From NCBI GenBank assembly GCA_907165275.2, contig OU015663.1:2306501-2370500 (forward strand): 64,000 nucleotides of DNA. The letters are read 5' to 3'. The notes below the pieces were generated by a model that worked only from the letters and a program-made list of their open reading frames with translations, made no database searches and was not told the DNA's origin. Position numbers and translations under genes: made by a program. Numbering within the stretch: the first letter of the stretch is position 1; the number at the start of each line of letters is the position of its first letter. This stretch comes from Zygaena filipendulae (lineage: Eukaryota > Arthropoda > Insecta > Lepidoptera > Zygaenidae). Below are positions 12,001 through 23,805 of the stretch, piece by piece.

Positions 12001-15000
12001 TACGTCACGTACATACCAAAGTTGTCCCAGGTAAGTTGGAACCAGATGGAACTATCAAAGCTGCCCATCATCATCCTAACTCTGGCCCATCCACACACAT
12101 CTATTGTTTCGTCATGGAGTCTCTCTTGTCCGAGTGTTGACTGTTAAAGATAGCCGATACTATTATAATATAGGTAGGTAGGTACCACTAAGGTTGAGAT
12201 GGACCACAAAAATCTTGGATTAGCGATGTTGATTCAACCATAAAACCAACCACAAAATACGATTTTATTAATTAAATCTACTAGCTATCCCACGGTAATT
12301 TCGGAGTTCTCGCGGGAATCCCGGGATAAAAGCTATACCTACCTATATATACCTTCCTCATGAATCACTCTATCTATTGGTGAAAACCGCATCAAAATCT
12401 GTCCAGTAGTTTTTGAGTTTATCGCGAACAGACAGAGAGACGCGGCGAAGGATTTAGTTTTTTATAATATGTAAGGATTTTAAATGTTTAAAAAAATCAA
12501 AAATATGTGCTTATGTTTTTCTTAAGCTAGTGGATTCACCTTACCACCAGAAAAGGTAGATATACGGGGTGAATAGAAATACGGAGGTGAATAGAGAATG
12601 GGACACGTTCCATACTTTTTGTACCGGACTCTATTCACCCCGTTTTACTGTAACTAAAGTTATCATAATCTTGCATCGAAATTTAAATGACGAATTATTA
12701 TTGTCGACTTAATTTTAAAATAACACCAAAAGAGATGGTGCCGTAGGGCCCTTGAATTTTGATCTCTCATCAGTGTCTCTCTCACCGATGCCCAACTCTG
12801 ACGATGTAGATTGTAGATGTGTGTGGAGAAAGCAAGATGCACAAACTCCGTGTAGATACCTAGTCATTGTGTGCAATGTAATATAATCAGCGAGTGACAT
12901 AATGCACTTTAGCACATTTATATCATTGTACAGCACTACAGCAGCTCTTGTCTCGCGCTATCATAATTGTGGCTAATAGGTTTAACTCTAGGTAAGATAG
13001 AAGTTTTACGCTATAGTCTCGTCTGTTTAAAAAAACTGTTAAAATGACGCGCGTTTATGGAAGGGCAACATATTGTGCAACTTGTGTTGGCAAATAAACA
13101 TAGGGTGATATATGGATTACGGAGAGCGTTTATCCAGAAGCGTGGTCGTTGTAGCGTAAAGTGGCGTTTACAAGGGCGACTAAAGCCGCTCTGAAGCCGC
13201 CTGCAATAGGGATGTTGAAGACTTTTGAAATTCAAAATTCTAATTTTTATTTATATATTTGGCGCGATCGCCGCGCCGCCGCTCGCGCGCCCGTAGCAAG
13301 AAATTCGAATCGGTAATTGATAGCTACGTACCGCGTAGCTTAGGTGCAGGCGTAGCACTTAAAATTTCGTAGATAGCGACACCTCCAAACTAATGTAGAA
13401 TAACTTTTGAAGTCGGTAAGTACTTACCTACTTATTAATTTTATATTTTAACTAGCTGTCCCGCGCGGTATCCTAGCCGTGATAATTTGGAAATTCCCGC
13501 GGAATTTTTCCATACAAAAATTTGCAACCCCTTTTCATCCCCTTAGGGGTTGAATTTTCAAAAATCCTTTCTTATCGGATGCCTACGTCATACAAAGAAT
13601 ACACCCTCCAAGTTTCAGGTCTCTACGATCAGCGGTTTAGGCTGTGCGTTGATCCATCAGTCATTCAGGACAAAGCATTTTATATGACGTATAGATCATA
13701 TTATTGTTTATTTTTTTAAACGGGGTGTATCAGGTTTTGGGTTAATTAACACGTCGTACCTATAGGTACGTACCTGCCTACGACATCCACATCACCCATC
13801 ACCGTACCCATCTACAATGTTGGTACTCGCGCGTGTGATGTCGCAGGCAATACGCCTTTCCAATGTAGGTACTTAATCACATAAGCTACAAAGGAAATGA
13901 GTTTATTATCAAATAATACATTTAGATTTTAATGCGTAAAGCGTGCCAATCTTTCAAGAGGTACGACGAGGTACTAGGTAGGTAGGTACTTTCTGCTCAG
14001 TGACTGGTTAGTGGTTACCTACGGTAATTCTGTCAGTGGCATATTGTCTTGTTTGTCCGACCTGCATTTTGTATAAAAGGAAAACATTATGTTGTGATGA
14101 GTGCTCGGGCATCAAAAATGGTTAACACCATTTGACACCGTTTTGGTCACAGTTCTAGCCTAAAGAACGTGTCTACACGTTTATCATGTAGAACAGCGGA
14201 AATTTCTGTCCCCGATATTTATATTTTTTAAGGGGATCCATGTGAACAATCAATAAAAAATGAATCCCCGACTTGATCCAAACGAGGGAGGAAAATGCCA
14301 GTCGTAAACGGATTAATTAAACAAATTAAACTGTAAACGAACATCTTTAGGTATATGACTTAGGTTTAAAAATAACCATAGCCATTTATCACGCCTTCTA
14401 AAACATACGCAGACTACCTACAACGATATTCTAGGCTCCTTTAAAGTCTTGGCTATTAACAACTAGTTAGACAACTAGAAATAAATACATAAATAGGGCA
14501 CCATTGCGGCTTCTACTAAACAACTTGTTAAGTAGGTACTTCTAACAATAGTAGATATAATATTAGTTTCATAATCACTTCTAAAAACGACCGGATATAG
14601 AATATCCTTGAAAAAAAAAATCACATGCGCGGGAATTCGTTTAAAAAACATAAACACAGCTGCTGGAACGTTAGCAAATGCGTTGGCAAACGAAACAAGG
14701 TTAAACCAACCTACTCTCGAGTCCTGGAGCTTTAAAGCTTAGGTATTAGATACTGTTTACTTTTCAAACAAAATATGTAGACCACCTTCGTAATTTTAAC
14801 TAAAAAGTACATAGGCACCAGGCGCGTGCCCAGTCCTTAATTTGGGGTCACCGAGTAAACTATTATTGAGGCTTTGGAAAATAAAAAGCTATTAATTTTC
14901 TTCATTGTCTTTTATATTCTGAAAGTTCTTTCAAACTTCAAAGTAAAAACAAATACCTAAGTATTAAAGTTTATCGACTACTTTTTGTACCTACTACGAA

Positions 15001-18000
15001 AATCATAATGCGTTCTTAACGGGTTTTTCTTTTTGTTTCTTTGCGATTTGCAAGTCTATCGCACCTTTAATGATTACTTAGTGAAGTATAGATTTTTAAA
15101 ACAAAACTGCCGCAATCAGACAAGTTTAATAAATTAATGTTAATTGGCATTTAATGAGATGTAACTTAATTAGTTAAATGTCAATTAACATTAATTTATT
15201 AAACTTGTCTGATTGCGGCAGTTTTGTTTTAAAAAATTATACTTAACTAAGTAATCATTAAAGTCGACTCTGAGTGCGGCGGTAAGCGATAAACAAACGA
15301 TTATATAAATTTCACAATTAGGCACATAAAAGTTCATTTAACACCTCGCGTTCATGTGGATTCTTAAACAATATAAATAGCACGTAATGGACATTGTTAT
15401 AATGGAAACGTACTTCGTCTGAAGACGAAAATAGCATGGAGAAATTCGATATGAGTGGTGAATGTCGTTCCACCACCGGCGATTGCCAAATTGGGAGGAC
15501 CGACTCATACCTATTACTATATCTAAACATTTTGAGTTAATGAAATGTCCGTTGTTTGTGACTATAAAAGGAAATTAAAAATATTAAATACTAATTTGCT
15601 CGAGGCTCGAGATGATTGAGAGTTAAAGGAAAAATTCGTAGGTAACAATGTTTGATCTAAGAAGTACCTATGTAGGTATGTACCTAGTATGTACATTGTA
15701 TCTACATAAGCATAGAAATCGGGAGCGTTTGCGCAGCGAAATATTATATCTAATTTTGTAACAAACAGCTAGCGTGGTGAGTCATTATGCCGCCATTGAT
15801 CTCTACGCAGTATTTTGAGATCTAAAATAGATCTCTGATTTATGTTGATATTATAAACGGTAACTGAAGAAAATACAGTCGATATAATATTATAATTAGT
15901 TTCAAAGGAAAAACCTTAAATAAAATATTAAATGCATGTTTCCATTTTTTAAACTTACTTATGGTTAACTTATTATTAGGTTAGATACTATTACTACCTA
16001 ATAATCATCTTCCAGGGTTCAAGGCGTAGCTGACACGCCCCTATAAGATTGAGTGCATGGCGTTATAATATTATGTCCTTCTTTACTTACAACCAGTGTT
16101 TTGCATTGGACTATTTCATTTCAAAGCACAGCTGTTTACCACCGAGTGCACTAACGGTCGCATTCAGAGTCGTTTTACTGATTACTTAATTTTAAGTAAA
16201 GATTAAAAAAACACAACTGTCGCACTCAGTGACTTTCATTAATGTTAGTTGGCATTTAACTTAATTAGTCATTAAAACGACTCTGAGTGTGGCCGTTAGT
16301 ACTTAGATTTTAGCTAGGAAGAATTCAGTTTATTTATAAAACAAATGTTTAATGTAGATACATGGTCATCCTTCAATCTATTCACAATTTCACACCCTTC
16401 AATTACACATAGGTAACAGCTAAAGTGTGCTCACTTTAATAATAATCAAGGATAACAATCACAATAAATACACCCAACATATAATTGCTCAAAGCTAAGT
16501 ATTTGAAACCGCTTGTACGAAAAACAAACGTAAGTATCTAACCAGTTTTGAGAAATGCTTCAACAAATTGCAGCTTCAAATATTATATCATCCATATAGT
16601 TTAAATAAGAACAAACTGTCGTTAAGGCATTTAGAATGACGGTGAAAACGTTTCAGGCGGAGTTGATATACCGTCCGACGACTCGCACGGTGACTCGGCT
16701 CGTCACATACCCGGAGGTACCCCACCACATGGTGAGGGTACGCGTGCGCCCATCGATCATCCTAAGAGAATTGGATCGCATCGCGTACCGCCGCCGACCA
16801 GCAAACTCTATCTCTGCTGTCGACGACTTCTACCGCTCCGAATCTACTAAGGTAAATTTAGTTTTATCAGATGTACATAGTTAGATTTTTCTGCAGAAAC
16901 CGTCGTGCCAGATGGAGACGTTATAAGGCAAATGCAATACGGAAGAGTATTGCTAAAATGTTTCTTGTTGCTTGAGTCTGGTAAGGTTCTTTAATCATTT
17001 AGTCATCTTTAATCATTGATATTTTACGTTTCAGGCATTTCAAGATGAAAGCCGTCGCATTCGGGCGGACACGGCGGCGTTGTTGCAACGCGCGCGTTCT
17101 GTTGTACCTCGAGCTCAGACCCTCACGCCACGAGAAACTCTCTTTTCGTAAGTCCAATTTCTGAGGATCTCCCAATTTTTTCCATACATTTTCGAAAAGG
17201 TTGAGTAATCGTAGGTACCTAAAGGTCTCTATCGTAATTTGTAACCGGACTTCTTTCTATTCCTCGGGAAACAGACAAGTAGATAGTGTTTTAATGTGGA
17301 GTTTTCGATTCTACGTTGTGAGACTGATAAATTTATGATGTTATAAAAACTAAAATTGAGGAATGCTTAGATGGTTCGGTAGTTAGGGAAGAATGGGTGA
17401 AAGTAGAGAATGTCTCAGAAAAGATCGTCCGAGAATGTATATACGTCATTAACATGACTATGACGTCACAACTCATCATGATGACGTAGGTACCTATAAT
17501 AAAATAGAGAACGCCCTAGGAAAGGCAAACATAAGAGTAATGGGAACCGACCGGTATATTATGAAGAATTATGAATATTGGATGGACAAAGATGTATTAG
17601 GATAACAAGTATAATTACGGTCTCTACCTCCTGCATGAGTGAATACCAGTGCCAATCAGTGTTCATATAGCAAATTAGAGAGTTGTAGCACTTGTAGCAT
17701 TTACGCGAATGACACACCTGCGCGACGCGACATCTCCCCGATGTAACAAATTAAAAATAGACAGTTCATTGATGCGCCCCAGTCCACCGCAAGACCACCT
17801 GTTTGTTTGCCCTGGCACTGACATTGAAATTGTGCATGACATTAATCGGTCAGCAATTGGCAGTGCGTGCAATGTTGTCTTTTTTGATTTCGCCAGTTTA
17901 AAATAAAACTTCGCGATCTCCAATCACAACGGTGATTACTCTCGTGGGTGGATCACGGAAAATGGTGAGAATTCTTACTGTGGGCACAGATAATATAATA

Positions 18001-20109
18001 CTATACTAGTACTGTGGGTGTTACGTTTCCTAGCCAAATTTTAATGCCACGCTACGCCATATCTTATCGCGTATTTTTCCCGTGACGTATTCGACCACTA
18101 GTGCCAGTCATCGAGTTAATTATAAGCTGGTTAAATGCCAGCTACACGAGTACGTCTGCTGCGTCAATGGAAATTAAAACTTTTAAAATGTATCTTCATT
18201 GCGGAGAATAAATCTAAGTAGATCTCGGTTTCTCGATCTCGTTGTCGTCTTCCAGTCAATCATATTATTTAATGATACGGTGTATGCCGAGATTTTGATA
18301 TGGATGTGTTCGACACCATATTCAAAGTTGCCCTTCGTTGCAAGTTGCAACAGATTTTGCTCGGTCAATACAACAACGGTACTATCATGCATGCATGACA
18401 TTGATCTTGGATCAACTTTTCCGGTTATAATTAAATAATTGTTTGTTTACTTGTTTTTTCGATTGTTTAAACGGAGTTTTAATTTCTTCTTCTTTATTAT
18501 GATAAACGTGTGTCTGTGACGACTGTGACCAAATCTTAATAAAAAAAATAAGCACCTCTTATGATTACAAATATACGAGTAGGTTCTGCCATCACAAAAT
18601 CTGGAAACGCAACTGCAAAACACAATTACACTCATAGGTACATAGTTGCAGAACTTGCAGAGCATATTAAAATGTGATAAGGTATAACGCGTAACGAATT
18701 TGTCCCTACTATTTCTAAAGAGGCTTCACTTCAAAAAGATTTTGCTAATAATATCCCGTCCATTTGTATCGTTAAGGTAATGTATGACTTCTACAGTTAC
18801 TCGTACGGGGAGCCAATCCCGTACCGTTTCACCAATGACGCGTACATTGAGAAGCTTTTACTGCCCCTGCGCAGCGTCACCGACCACATCCATAGCATCT
18901 CTTTCTACAACGAGCCGGCTAAGAAGTTCACAGGTAAATTTAGTATATATTAAGTTAAATATTTAATTAACATCAATATATTAAGTTAGGATATTTAATC
19001 AAAAGGATACGCCACTGAAGGACGATCCCTTCTGTCAAAAGTACGAGAGCACACGGTCAGCCGTGTATGTAGAATAGTGTAGCAGCTTGTGTGCCTGTTT
19101 TCTTTGTTGTGAACAATGACGCCGTCTAATGTAAACGTCGCCTCACCTCCCGTTTACATACTTTTTTGTTCAGCACGTTGTACTTGTGGAGTCTCCTTAG
19201 TCAAATATCCGAGACACAGTCAGCAACCCAAAGACAACCTCAAAAAAGAAGGCTATAATTGATATTTTGCGTTCATTATTGAATACGTAGAGTTGAAACA
19301 GTTTTATCTAGTGTACCTATGCAAGATCGATTTCTTGTTTTCCTAGTTTCACGTTAGATAAGTGTGTGTTCACGTAATGTGATCTTTTGACTTAATTTTT
19401 TCGTCTATCGCTATATGAGACTATATTTATAATACTTTCAAAAGGAACTTTGAGTACTTGTATATCAATGTTAAAAAACTAAATACATTACTAAACCAAC
19501 ATTATCTAGCTGAACACTTAAATATTGACAACTTATATAATAAAATCTACTTGATACTTTACAGAGCAACAACAACATACACGTGTATCTTAATACCTAT
19601 GTTTTGTGGTGTTGTCCTTTTGGTAGCCCTATTAACAGTTAACAAGTTCCAGTGTGCCCCCTTGTGGTGTACCTAACAACGAGGTGTTCTCGTCAGGGCG
19701 CGGTCACCTCGCGTGCGTGCACTACTCCGGTAACAAGGGCTTCAGCAACCGCCGGCCCCTTTACAAGGAGCTCAGCATCAGGGACGACGTCAACCTGCTC
19801 TCCTTCTATGCCAAGAACAGGCTCGCGGCCTCCGGCCTAGCCGTCGAGACGGCCACAGGTACATCGCAACAGTCGCACCGCTCGCGCCAGCTTACGAAAC
19901 TACGACTTTGCTTGAAAAATTAAATAAAATAAAAAATTAAATAAATTTACTTTAAAAAAATCATTTTCCCGCTCTGCCGGCGCCGTCAGAGTTATTAAAG
20001 CTATAGTTTGATTAAAAATGAAGAGTAAAATCCGTGTCTAACCCTGTGTGTGGTGTCTCTTGCAGCAGGCGCCGCGCCGGAACAGCCGACGGCGGCGCAG
20101 TGCGCGTAG
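9068..20109 (+). CDS. thick-filament/muscle protein, probably myofilin (long form)
   Basis: Seven exons join in phase: 9068-9133, 11938-12030, 16657-16851, 17035-17147, 18797-18933, 19697-19858 and 20066-20109, giving 269 residues. The start exon encodes MVYESDFYTTRRPYRPSSYS plus VT. The next is Tyr-rich (YGYYPYYLSSLPYYHHIPY). Then come a basic region (RVRVRPSIILRELDRIAYRR), a short helical exon, and a C-terminal part with SYGEPIPYRFTNDAYIEK and FYAKNRLAASGLAVE. No signal peptide, membrane helix or long coiled coil is seen. The modular exons and the SxxPRPS/VPDPV-type alternative exon fit my memory of insect myofilin, a small thick-filament protein with many isoforms. I also considered the unique N-terminus of miniparamyosin, but no paramyosin rod exons lie downstream. 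The family name is a recognition call, not proven. Confidence 0.5.
9571..9939 (+). CDS. alternative terminal exon A of the myofilin-like gene
   Basis: A TTGCAG acceptor at 9565-9570 opens a 122-codon exon in phase 0 with the start exon (which ends at 9133), stopping at TGA 9937-9939. It encodes RPTAGDWEKVPFVPRPSLVP..., a basic, Pro/Arg-rich segment ending FYSNYATY. Joined to the 22-residue start exon it gives a 144-residue protein. GC content is far above that of the flanking introns, which also creates long antisense frames that I regard as shadows. Confidence 0.65.
   Translation, partial: RPTAGDWEKVPFVPRPSLVPDPVTAYGRRTRPGARPSVLDPVARQNIPPAPEHKLAPLAPYVSPRDRTRARVLSAVGQHERSFAADPLGTPRDHMDLALAQAHGRPLHAAHRHVFYSNYATY
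10092..10388 (+). CDS. alternative terminal exon B of the myofilin-like gene
   Basis: Acceptor TTGTTGCAG ends at 10091. The exon is again in phase 0 and stops at TAG 10386-10388. It encodes a Ser/Tyr/Arg-rich low-complexity tail: TPRHYVVVDREPLPRRADEQ, then repeats of the type YSYSYSS, GGYSYTSERASS and SGYSYTSST, ending YRHYSYRV. With the start exon it gives 120 residues. A poly(A) signal follows at 10668-10673. Exons A and B are mutually exclusive ends because both carry stops. Confidence 0.6.
   Translation, partial: TPRHYVVVDREPLPRRADEQYSYSYSSTSERRTGDSGVPRRSAYSNTVERRSTSGPGGYSYTSERASSLGGPSGYSYTSSTSGRLPYGTTYRHYSYRV
10668..10673 (+). terminator. poly(A) signal for the short myofilin-like forms
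   Basis: AATAAA 280 bases after the exon B stop, followed by a T-rich stretch. It can serve both exon A and exon B transcripts. Confidence 0.6.
11427..11695. mobile_element. hAT-type MITE with perfect 8-bp target duplication
   Basis: TIRs CAGAGGCGTCTCTA and TAGAGACGCCTCTG are perfect 14-bp inverted repeats. ACTATATC is duplicated at 11419-11426 and 11696-11703. It is 269 bp long with no coding capacity, inside an intron of the myofilin-like gene. Confidence 0.9.
12281..12477 (-). mobile_element. Lep1-type non-autonomous Helitron, reverse
   Basis: Reads CTAGCTATCCCACGG at the left end (3' end reversed) and runs to the 5' TC next to T at 12478. It carries the family interior (GGAGTTCTCGCGGGAATCCC). 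It is intronic. Confidence 0.7.
13258..13758. mobile_element. TA-type MITE (ACAACGTG family), interrupted by a Helitron
   Basis: Family body 'TTTGGCGCG...CGCCGC' and 'TCCAAACTAATGT' on the left, and 'TATTGTTTATTTTTTTAAA' to TTAACACGTCGTA on the right. The left terminus is missing. Complete relatives are at 37998-38347 and 42029-42362. Confidence 0.65.
13452..13695 (-). mobile_element. Helitron variant nested in the TA-type MITE
   Basis: CTAG at 13452-13455 after an A, and TC (as GA) at 13694-13695 before a T, the A/T target of Helitrons. The interior differs from the common form and has 'CAGGTCTCTACGATCAGCGG', as does the copy at 31382-31621. Confidence 0.75.
15060..15285. mobile_element. 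hairpin MITE (GCACTCAGAGTCG family)
   Basis: Almost the whole element is an inverted repeat: 'AAAACAAAACTGCCGCAATC' in the left arm is matched by GATTGCGGCAGTTTTGTTTT in the right arm. Related copies are at 16149-16300, 42641-42873 and 54912-55095. Confidence 0.8.
16149..16300. mobile_element. hairpin MITE, diverged copy
   Basis: Ends GGTCGCATTCAGAGTCGTTT and AAACGACTCTGAGTGTGGCC are inverted repeats, with the same interior plan as 15060-15285. It lies 350 bases before coding exon 3 of the myofilin-like gene. Confidence 0.75.
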
Positions 20110-20463
20110 TCCCCGCCCCGCCCCCGCCCCGCACGCGGCGCGGCGCGGGCGCACGGCCCACGGGTCCCCCCGTGCCCGGCGCCCGCGTCGCGTACGCCCT
20201 TCGCGTTCTCTGATCTCGGTATAGATAACACACTCGAACTAACCCAGATCGTCTATTTTTTTATACATATTGAAGTTACCTATTTTTTAAATGTCTTCCG
20301 ATAGATAACGAACGATTAATTAAAAAAAAAATACGTAAATATTTTATAGTTTATGATGTTTTATTGCTAGTTATATTATCTTGTGATAGAGGAGCGCTCC
20401 GCGCCGTACTTTCTGTGACCGAGACGTTCGTTTTTTACTATAACAGAACTGATTTTAAGTAAC

Positions 20464-20469
20464 AATAAA
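20464..20469 (+). terminator. poly(A) signal of the long myofilin-like form
   Basis: AATAAA 355 bases after the stop at 20109, in an AT-rich tail followed by T-rich sequence. Confidence 0.6.
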
Positions 20470-20884
20470 GTATTTTGCATCCAATATACAGTAGTTTTAA
20501 TATCTCTGCATGAATATTATCCAATCACTGCTTCGTAAGTCCGAGCTTAATAATGCTTCGCTTTGTTGACTAAACACTTTTAAATTTATGTTGAATACTT
20601 ATGCATTCACATTTGATACATATCCTACTTTTTAAATATAAATAGGTAATATAGGTACTATAATATTAATGTATTTATTACACAGAATAAATGTTTATCA
20701 GAAAACTTAGCCAACTAGCTTTGTAACGGCTCCTACAGGAACTAAGAGTACTGCTGCGTTAACATTTGCTGTCATAAATTTCTGATCAATATCTTGGTCT
20801 GGCGACACAGTAACTAGTATAATTAAGAATTTTACAATCAATTCGAGAAAGTAAAATTAATACCACCAATGGACCCACAAACAA

Positions 20885-21180
20885 AACATGCTATTCACGC
20901 CCTTAGACTTGGCAGAACACGCAGCTTTTGTACGCTTCACAGCATGAAGCAACTACATATGACTCCATGTTACCAACATGTGCAACCGATACGGATTCAA
21001 TCCATAAATTACCATCAAGCTTCAAACTTTGGGTTGTAAACGCTTTCATTACGATAGCATCGTGGGCGGTCTGTTCGTAATATAACTTAGTGTTTTGATT
21101 TATTGACCGTTGGTACAACAACAGAAGAAATGACTGAGCGTACAATCGGATCATTCATTTCTTCAATGGTCATTTAAGTT
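20885..21180 (-). other. unrecognised open stretch, possible pseudogene fragment
   Basis: On the minus strand an open frame of over 80 residues has normal amino acid composition (for example KLDGNLWIESVSVAHVGNME) and stays readable upstream across one stop. I do not recognise it. It lies between two plus-strand genes and has no clear start or splice signals, so it may be a dead gene piece or chance. Confidence 0.2.
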
Positions 21181-21260
21181 TCTTAAACATTGATAACATT
21201 GGCCGGGGTGCAGTAAAACTGCTCCCATGGAGGCCCAGCCGCAAATTCCAGGCACCCCAG

Positions 21261-23382
21261 ATGATGGATGACCCTTCTGAAGAACTGAAGGCGGCCAAGG
21301 CAGAACGAGCGGCAAGGTTCCGCGCCTCCACGGCGGAGCCGGTGTTGGCTCCGGCGACAGATCTTACCCAAATCAAAAGGAAGAGGCAGGAGGAAGCGCG
21401 CGCCGCCGAAGAGAAGTAAGCTTACGAAACATTAGTATTCCAATTACATAACGAGTCCGAGTCATCACTAAAAGACGACATGTTTTAATGAAAGTTTTTT
21501 GTTATAGAGCATTAAAAGAAGAGGCTAAACGTGACGCCGAACGAAAAGCGCAGGTAAAAAAAAATTATAAGAATTAACGTATATATATTATATATGATAT
21601 GCACTTATCTAATACCTTTTGCATAAATTAATGTATTGTTATCGACAATCGTAGGCTGAACGCGAAGCAGCCGAAAAGAGGAGAGCTGAAGAAGAAGCTC
21701 GCAAAGCTGAGGAGGCAAGAAAAGCCGAGGAGGAGAATCGCAAAGCGGAGGAGGCTCGCCTGGCAGAGGAAGCGAGGCTGGCTGAGGAGGCACGCTTGGC
21801 AGAAGAAGCACGCTTGGCAGAGGAAGCACGCTTGGCAGAGGAAGCACGCTTGGCAGAGGAAGCACGCTTAGCAGAAGAAGCACGCTTGGCAGAGGAGGAA
21901 AGGTTAGCTGAGGAAGCACGCAAAGCAGAAGAAGAAAAGTTAGCTGAGGAAGCCCGACTTGCTGAAGAAGCGAGATTAGCTGAAGAAGCGCGATTAGCTG
22001 AAGAAGCGAGATTAGCTGAAGAGGAAAGGTTGGCCGAACAAATGAGACAAGAGGAGTTAGCAAAACTGGAAGAATTAGAGAAGCAAGCACAAGAAGAGCG
22101 AGAAGCTGAATTAGCAAGACAGGTACTTTTAATGCACTGACAAACAGATGTCGCTGAATGTCAACGAATTTAGATTTTAATATTTTTTTAGATTAGATGC
22201 AGAAAACCATACTAAACACTATTTATCTACATGAATTTTATAAAGATGTAAAGTTTATAAGTTTGGATGCTGGAACTAATGAACCGATTCTATAAATTCT
22301 TTCATTGATAGGAAGTCGCAGTATCCTTGAGCAACACACTTACATAGGAACAAAGAATTTTCGCGAGAACATCCAAATTTATAAGTGTGAAATACCGCTA
22401 TTTGGTGTAAAGTAATTTAGGTGTTTGAAATAGGAGATACTTTCATCTTAATATAAAAAGTTGAGGCGGTGATTCCCAAATTAAAGCGGGTGAAATCGCG
22501 CTATTGTGAACTGAGTTTTTGATAACTGACTACACTAATTATCACTTCTAGGCTGCAGAGTTAGCAGAAATAGCAAGACAAGAGTCTGAACTGGCGGCTG
22601 CTCGTCTTGAGGAACTTTCGCGAAGTGGATCAGCTGCTGACAATGTGGCTGATGCTGACACAAAGTAACTATTACAATATTTAACGATAAACAAATTTAT
22701 ACTACAAATTTAAATAAAAGAGTGTTTGTAATTCTTACTATTATAAATCCGAAAGTGAGTTTGTTTTTTGTTTGTTACGCTTTCACGGCTTAATTAGGTT
22801 ACTCGACCGATTTTGCATACACTTTGTCAAGGGTACAGAGGCCATAGGGTACTTTTTATCCCGGAATTACTGCGGGATCTCCAAATTGACGCAGGTGAAA
22901 CCGCGGGAACAGCTAGTGTCGATATATTTACATGGTATTAACTATTTCAGTGCCATGTTTTTATAGCCTTAACACTACAAAAAGTTGCCCACTACCTCCA
23001 GCGCCACACGCTTTAGGAATGATTTCTCCTAGTGTTGGGAACACTTAATATCTATCGATCATTTAATCTAATAAAGCACGTCTTTCGTAGATCATGATAT
23101 TGACGGGGATGGCGGTGAAAGGGTTAAAATTTGAAAACCATTTTTATAATTTTTTGTCTAGTCCAAGCTTTCTTGCAATGACTAAAATTTGGAATAATGG
23201 TCATCATAACATCTCAACATAATCTGTTATTTGATATTTACAGAGATGATACAGCAGAGGCTGAACCTATTATTGAAGAGCCCCAAACACCTGAGGCAGC
23301 TCCCACTGACGCCAATGAAGCTGAAGCAGCAGAAGTCAGTGAAGACGAAAAGGCTGAACCGGACCTGACCGATGAGGAATAA
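21261..23382 (+). CDS. Ala/Glu-rich charged helical repeat protein, unrecognised
   Basis: Exons in phase: 21261-21415, 21508-21553, 21655-22122, 22552-22664 and 23244-23382 (TAA). The start is the ATG ATG at 21261/21264. The same frame stays open upstream without an ATG and could be spliced at CAG 21211-21213. The N-terminus reads [20 protein letters not shown], then a basic stretch. From exon 2 on it is almost pure charged helix. Exon 3 (156 codons) holds about twenty hexapeptides of the EEARLA type. The C-terminus is acidic ([20 protein letters not shown], end LTDEE). This composition suggests a long single alpha helix or coiled coil, as in caldesmon- or troponin-T-like spacers, but I cannot name a family. 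Its position next to a muscle-type gene may be coincidence. Confidence 0.6.
21724..22035 (+). repeat. 18-bp coding tandem repeats (EEARLA)
   Basis: Units close to GAGGAAGCACGCTTGGCA repeat in frame. Those at about 21793-21890 are nearly identical at DNA level, while the second block (21950-22035) uses GAAGAAGCGAGATTAGCT. Two separate expansions are implied. Confidence 0.85.
22733..22916 (+). mobile_element. Lep1-type Helitron in last intron of the Ala/Glu-rich gene
   Basis: The 5' part resembles TTACTA-TTATAAATCCG. The 3' end has GGTGAAACCGCGGGAACAG then CTAG at 22913-22916. No coding capacity. Confidence 0.75.
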
Positions 23383-23799
23383 ATTTCCTTTGGAGCAATG
23401 GAGGGAAGAATGGGAAATATTTTTCTAACTATGCATTTACTTTATCATGTGTTGTTAGTAGAACAGCTAAACACCATTCGATCTTTTAATTCAATACAGA
23501 CATGAATGGTGCAATAGCATTATGGTTTTTTAAAGATTAAATGTATTAAATTGGACAAACCTTACCATAGGCTTTCTATCATGTAATAATGTTACACGAC
23601 AGTGAAAGACGAAGTAATAATGAAAAAAAAAAATGTATTAAATTATGGAATCCCTCATTATTTCCTTCATGTTCCGAAATATATGGGGAAGCAAAATAAC
23701 CTTAACCACCGTTAACAAAATTAAAAAAATACTAAAAAGTATATTTAAATGTTATTATTTAAATTGTTTTTAATGTTATATTTTGTTAAAATATTTAAC

Positions 23800-23805
23800 A
23801 ATAAA
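23800..23805 (+). terminator. poly(A) signal of the Ala/Glu-rich gene
   Basis: AATAAA about 420 bases after the stop, the best placed of several AT-rich candidates. The convergent RBIS-like gene ends at 23985, so the two 3' UTRs may overlap. Confidence 0.45.

Noticed and set aside
9068..20109. Miniparamyosin (short paramyosin) identity
   Set aside because: The start exon could suggest it, but no paramyosin rod exons follow and the downstream exons lack coiled coil.
21605..22117. Antisense Leu/Pro- and Ser/Ala-rich ORFs
   Set aside because: By-products of the EEARLA coding repeat on the plus strand.
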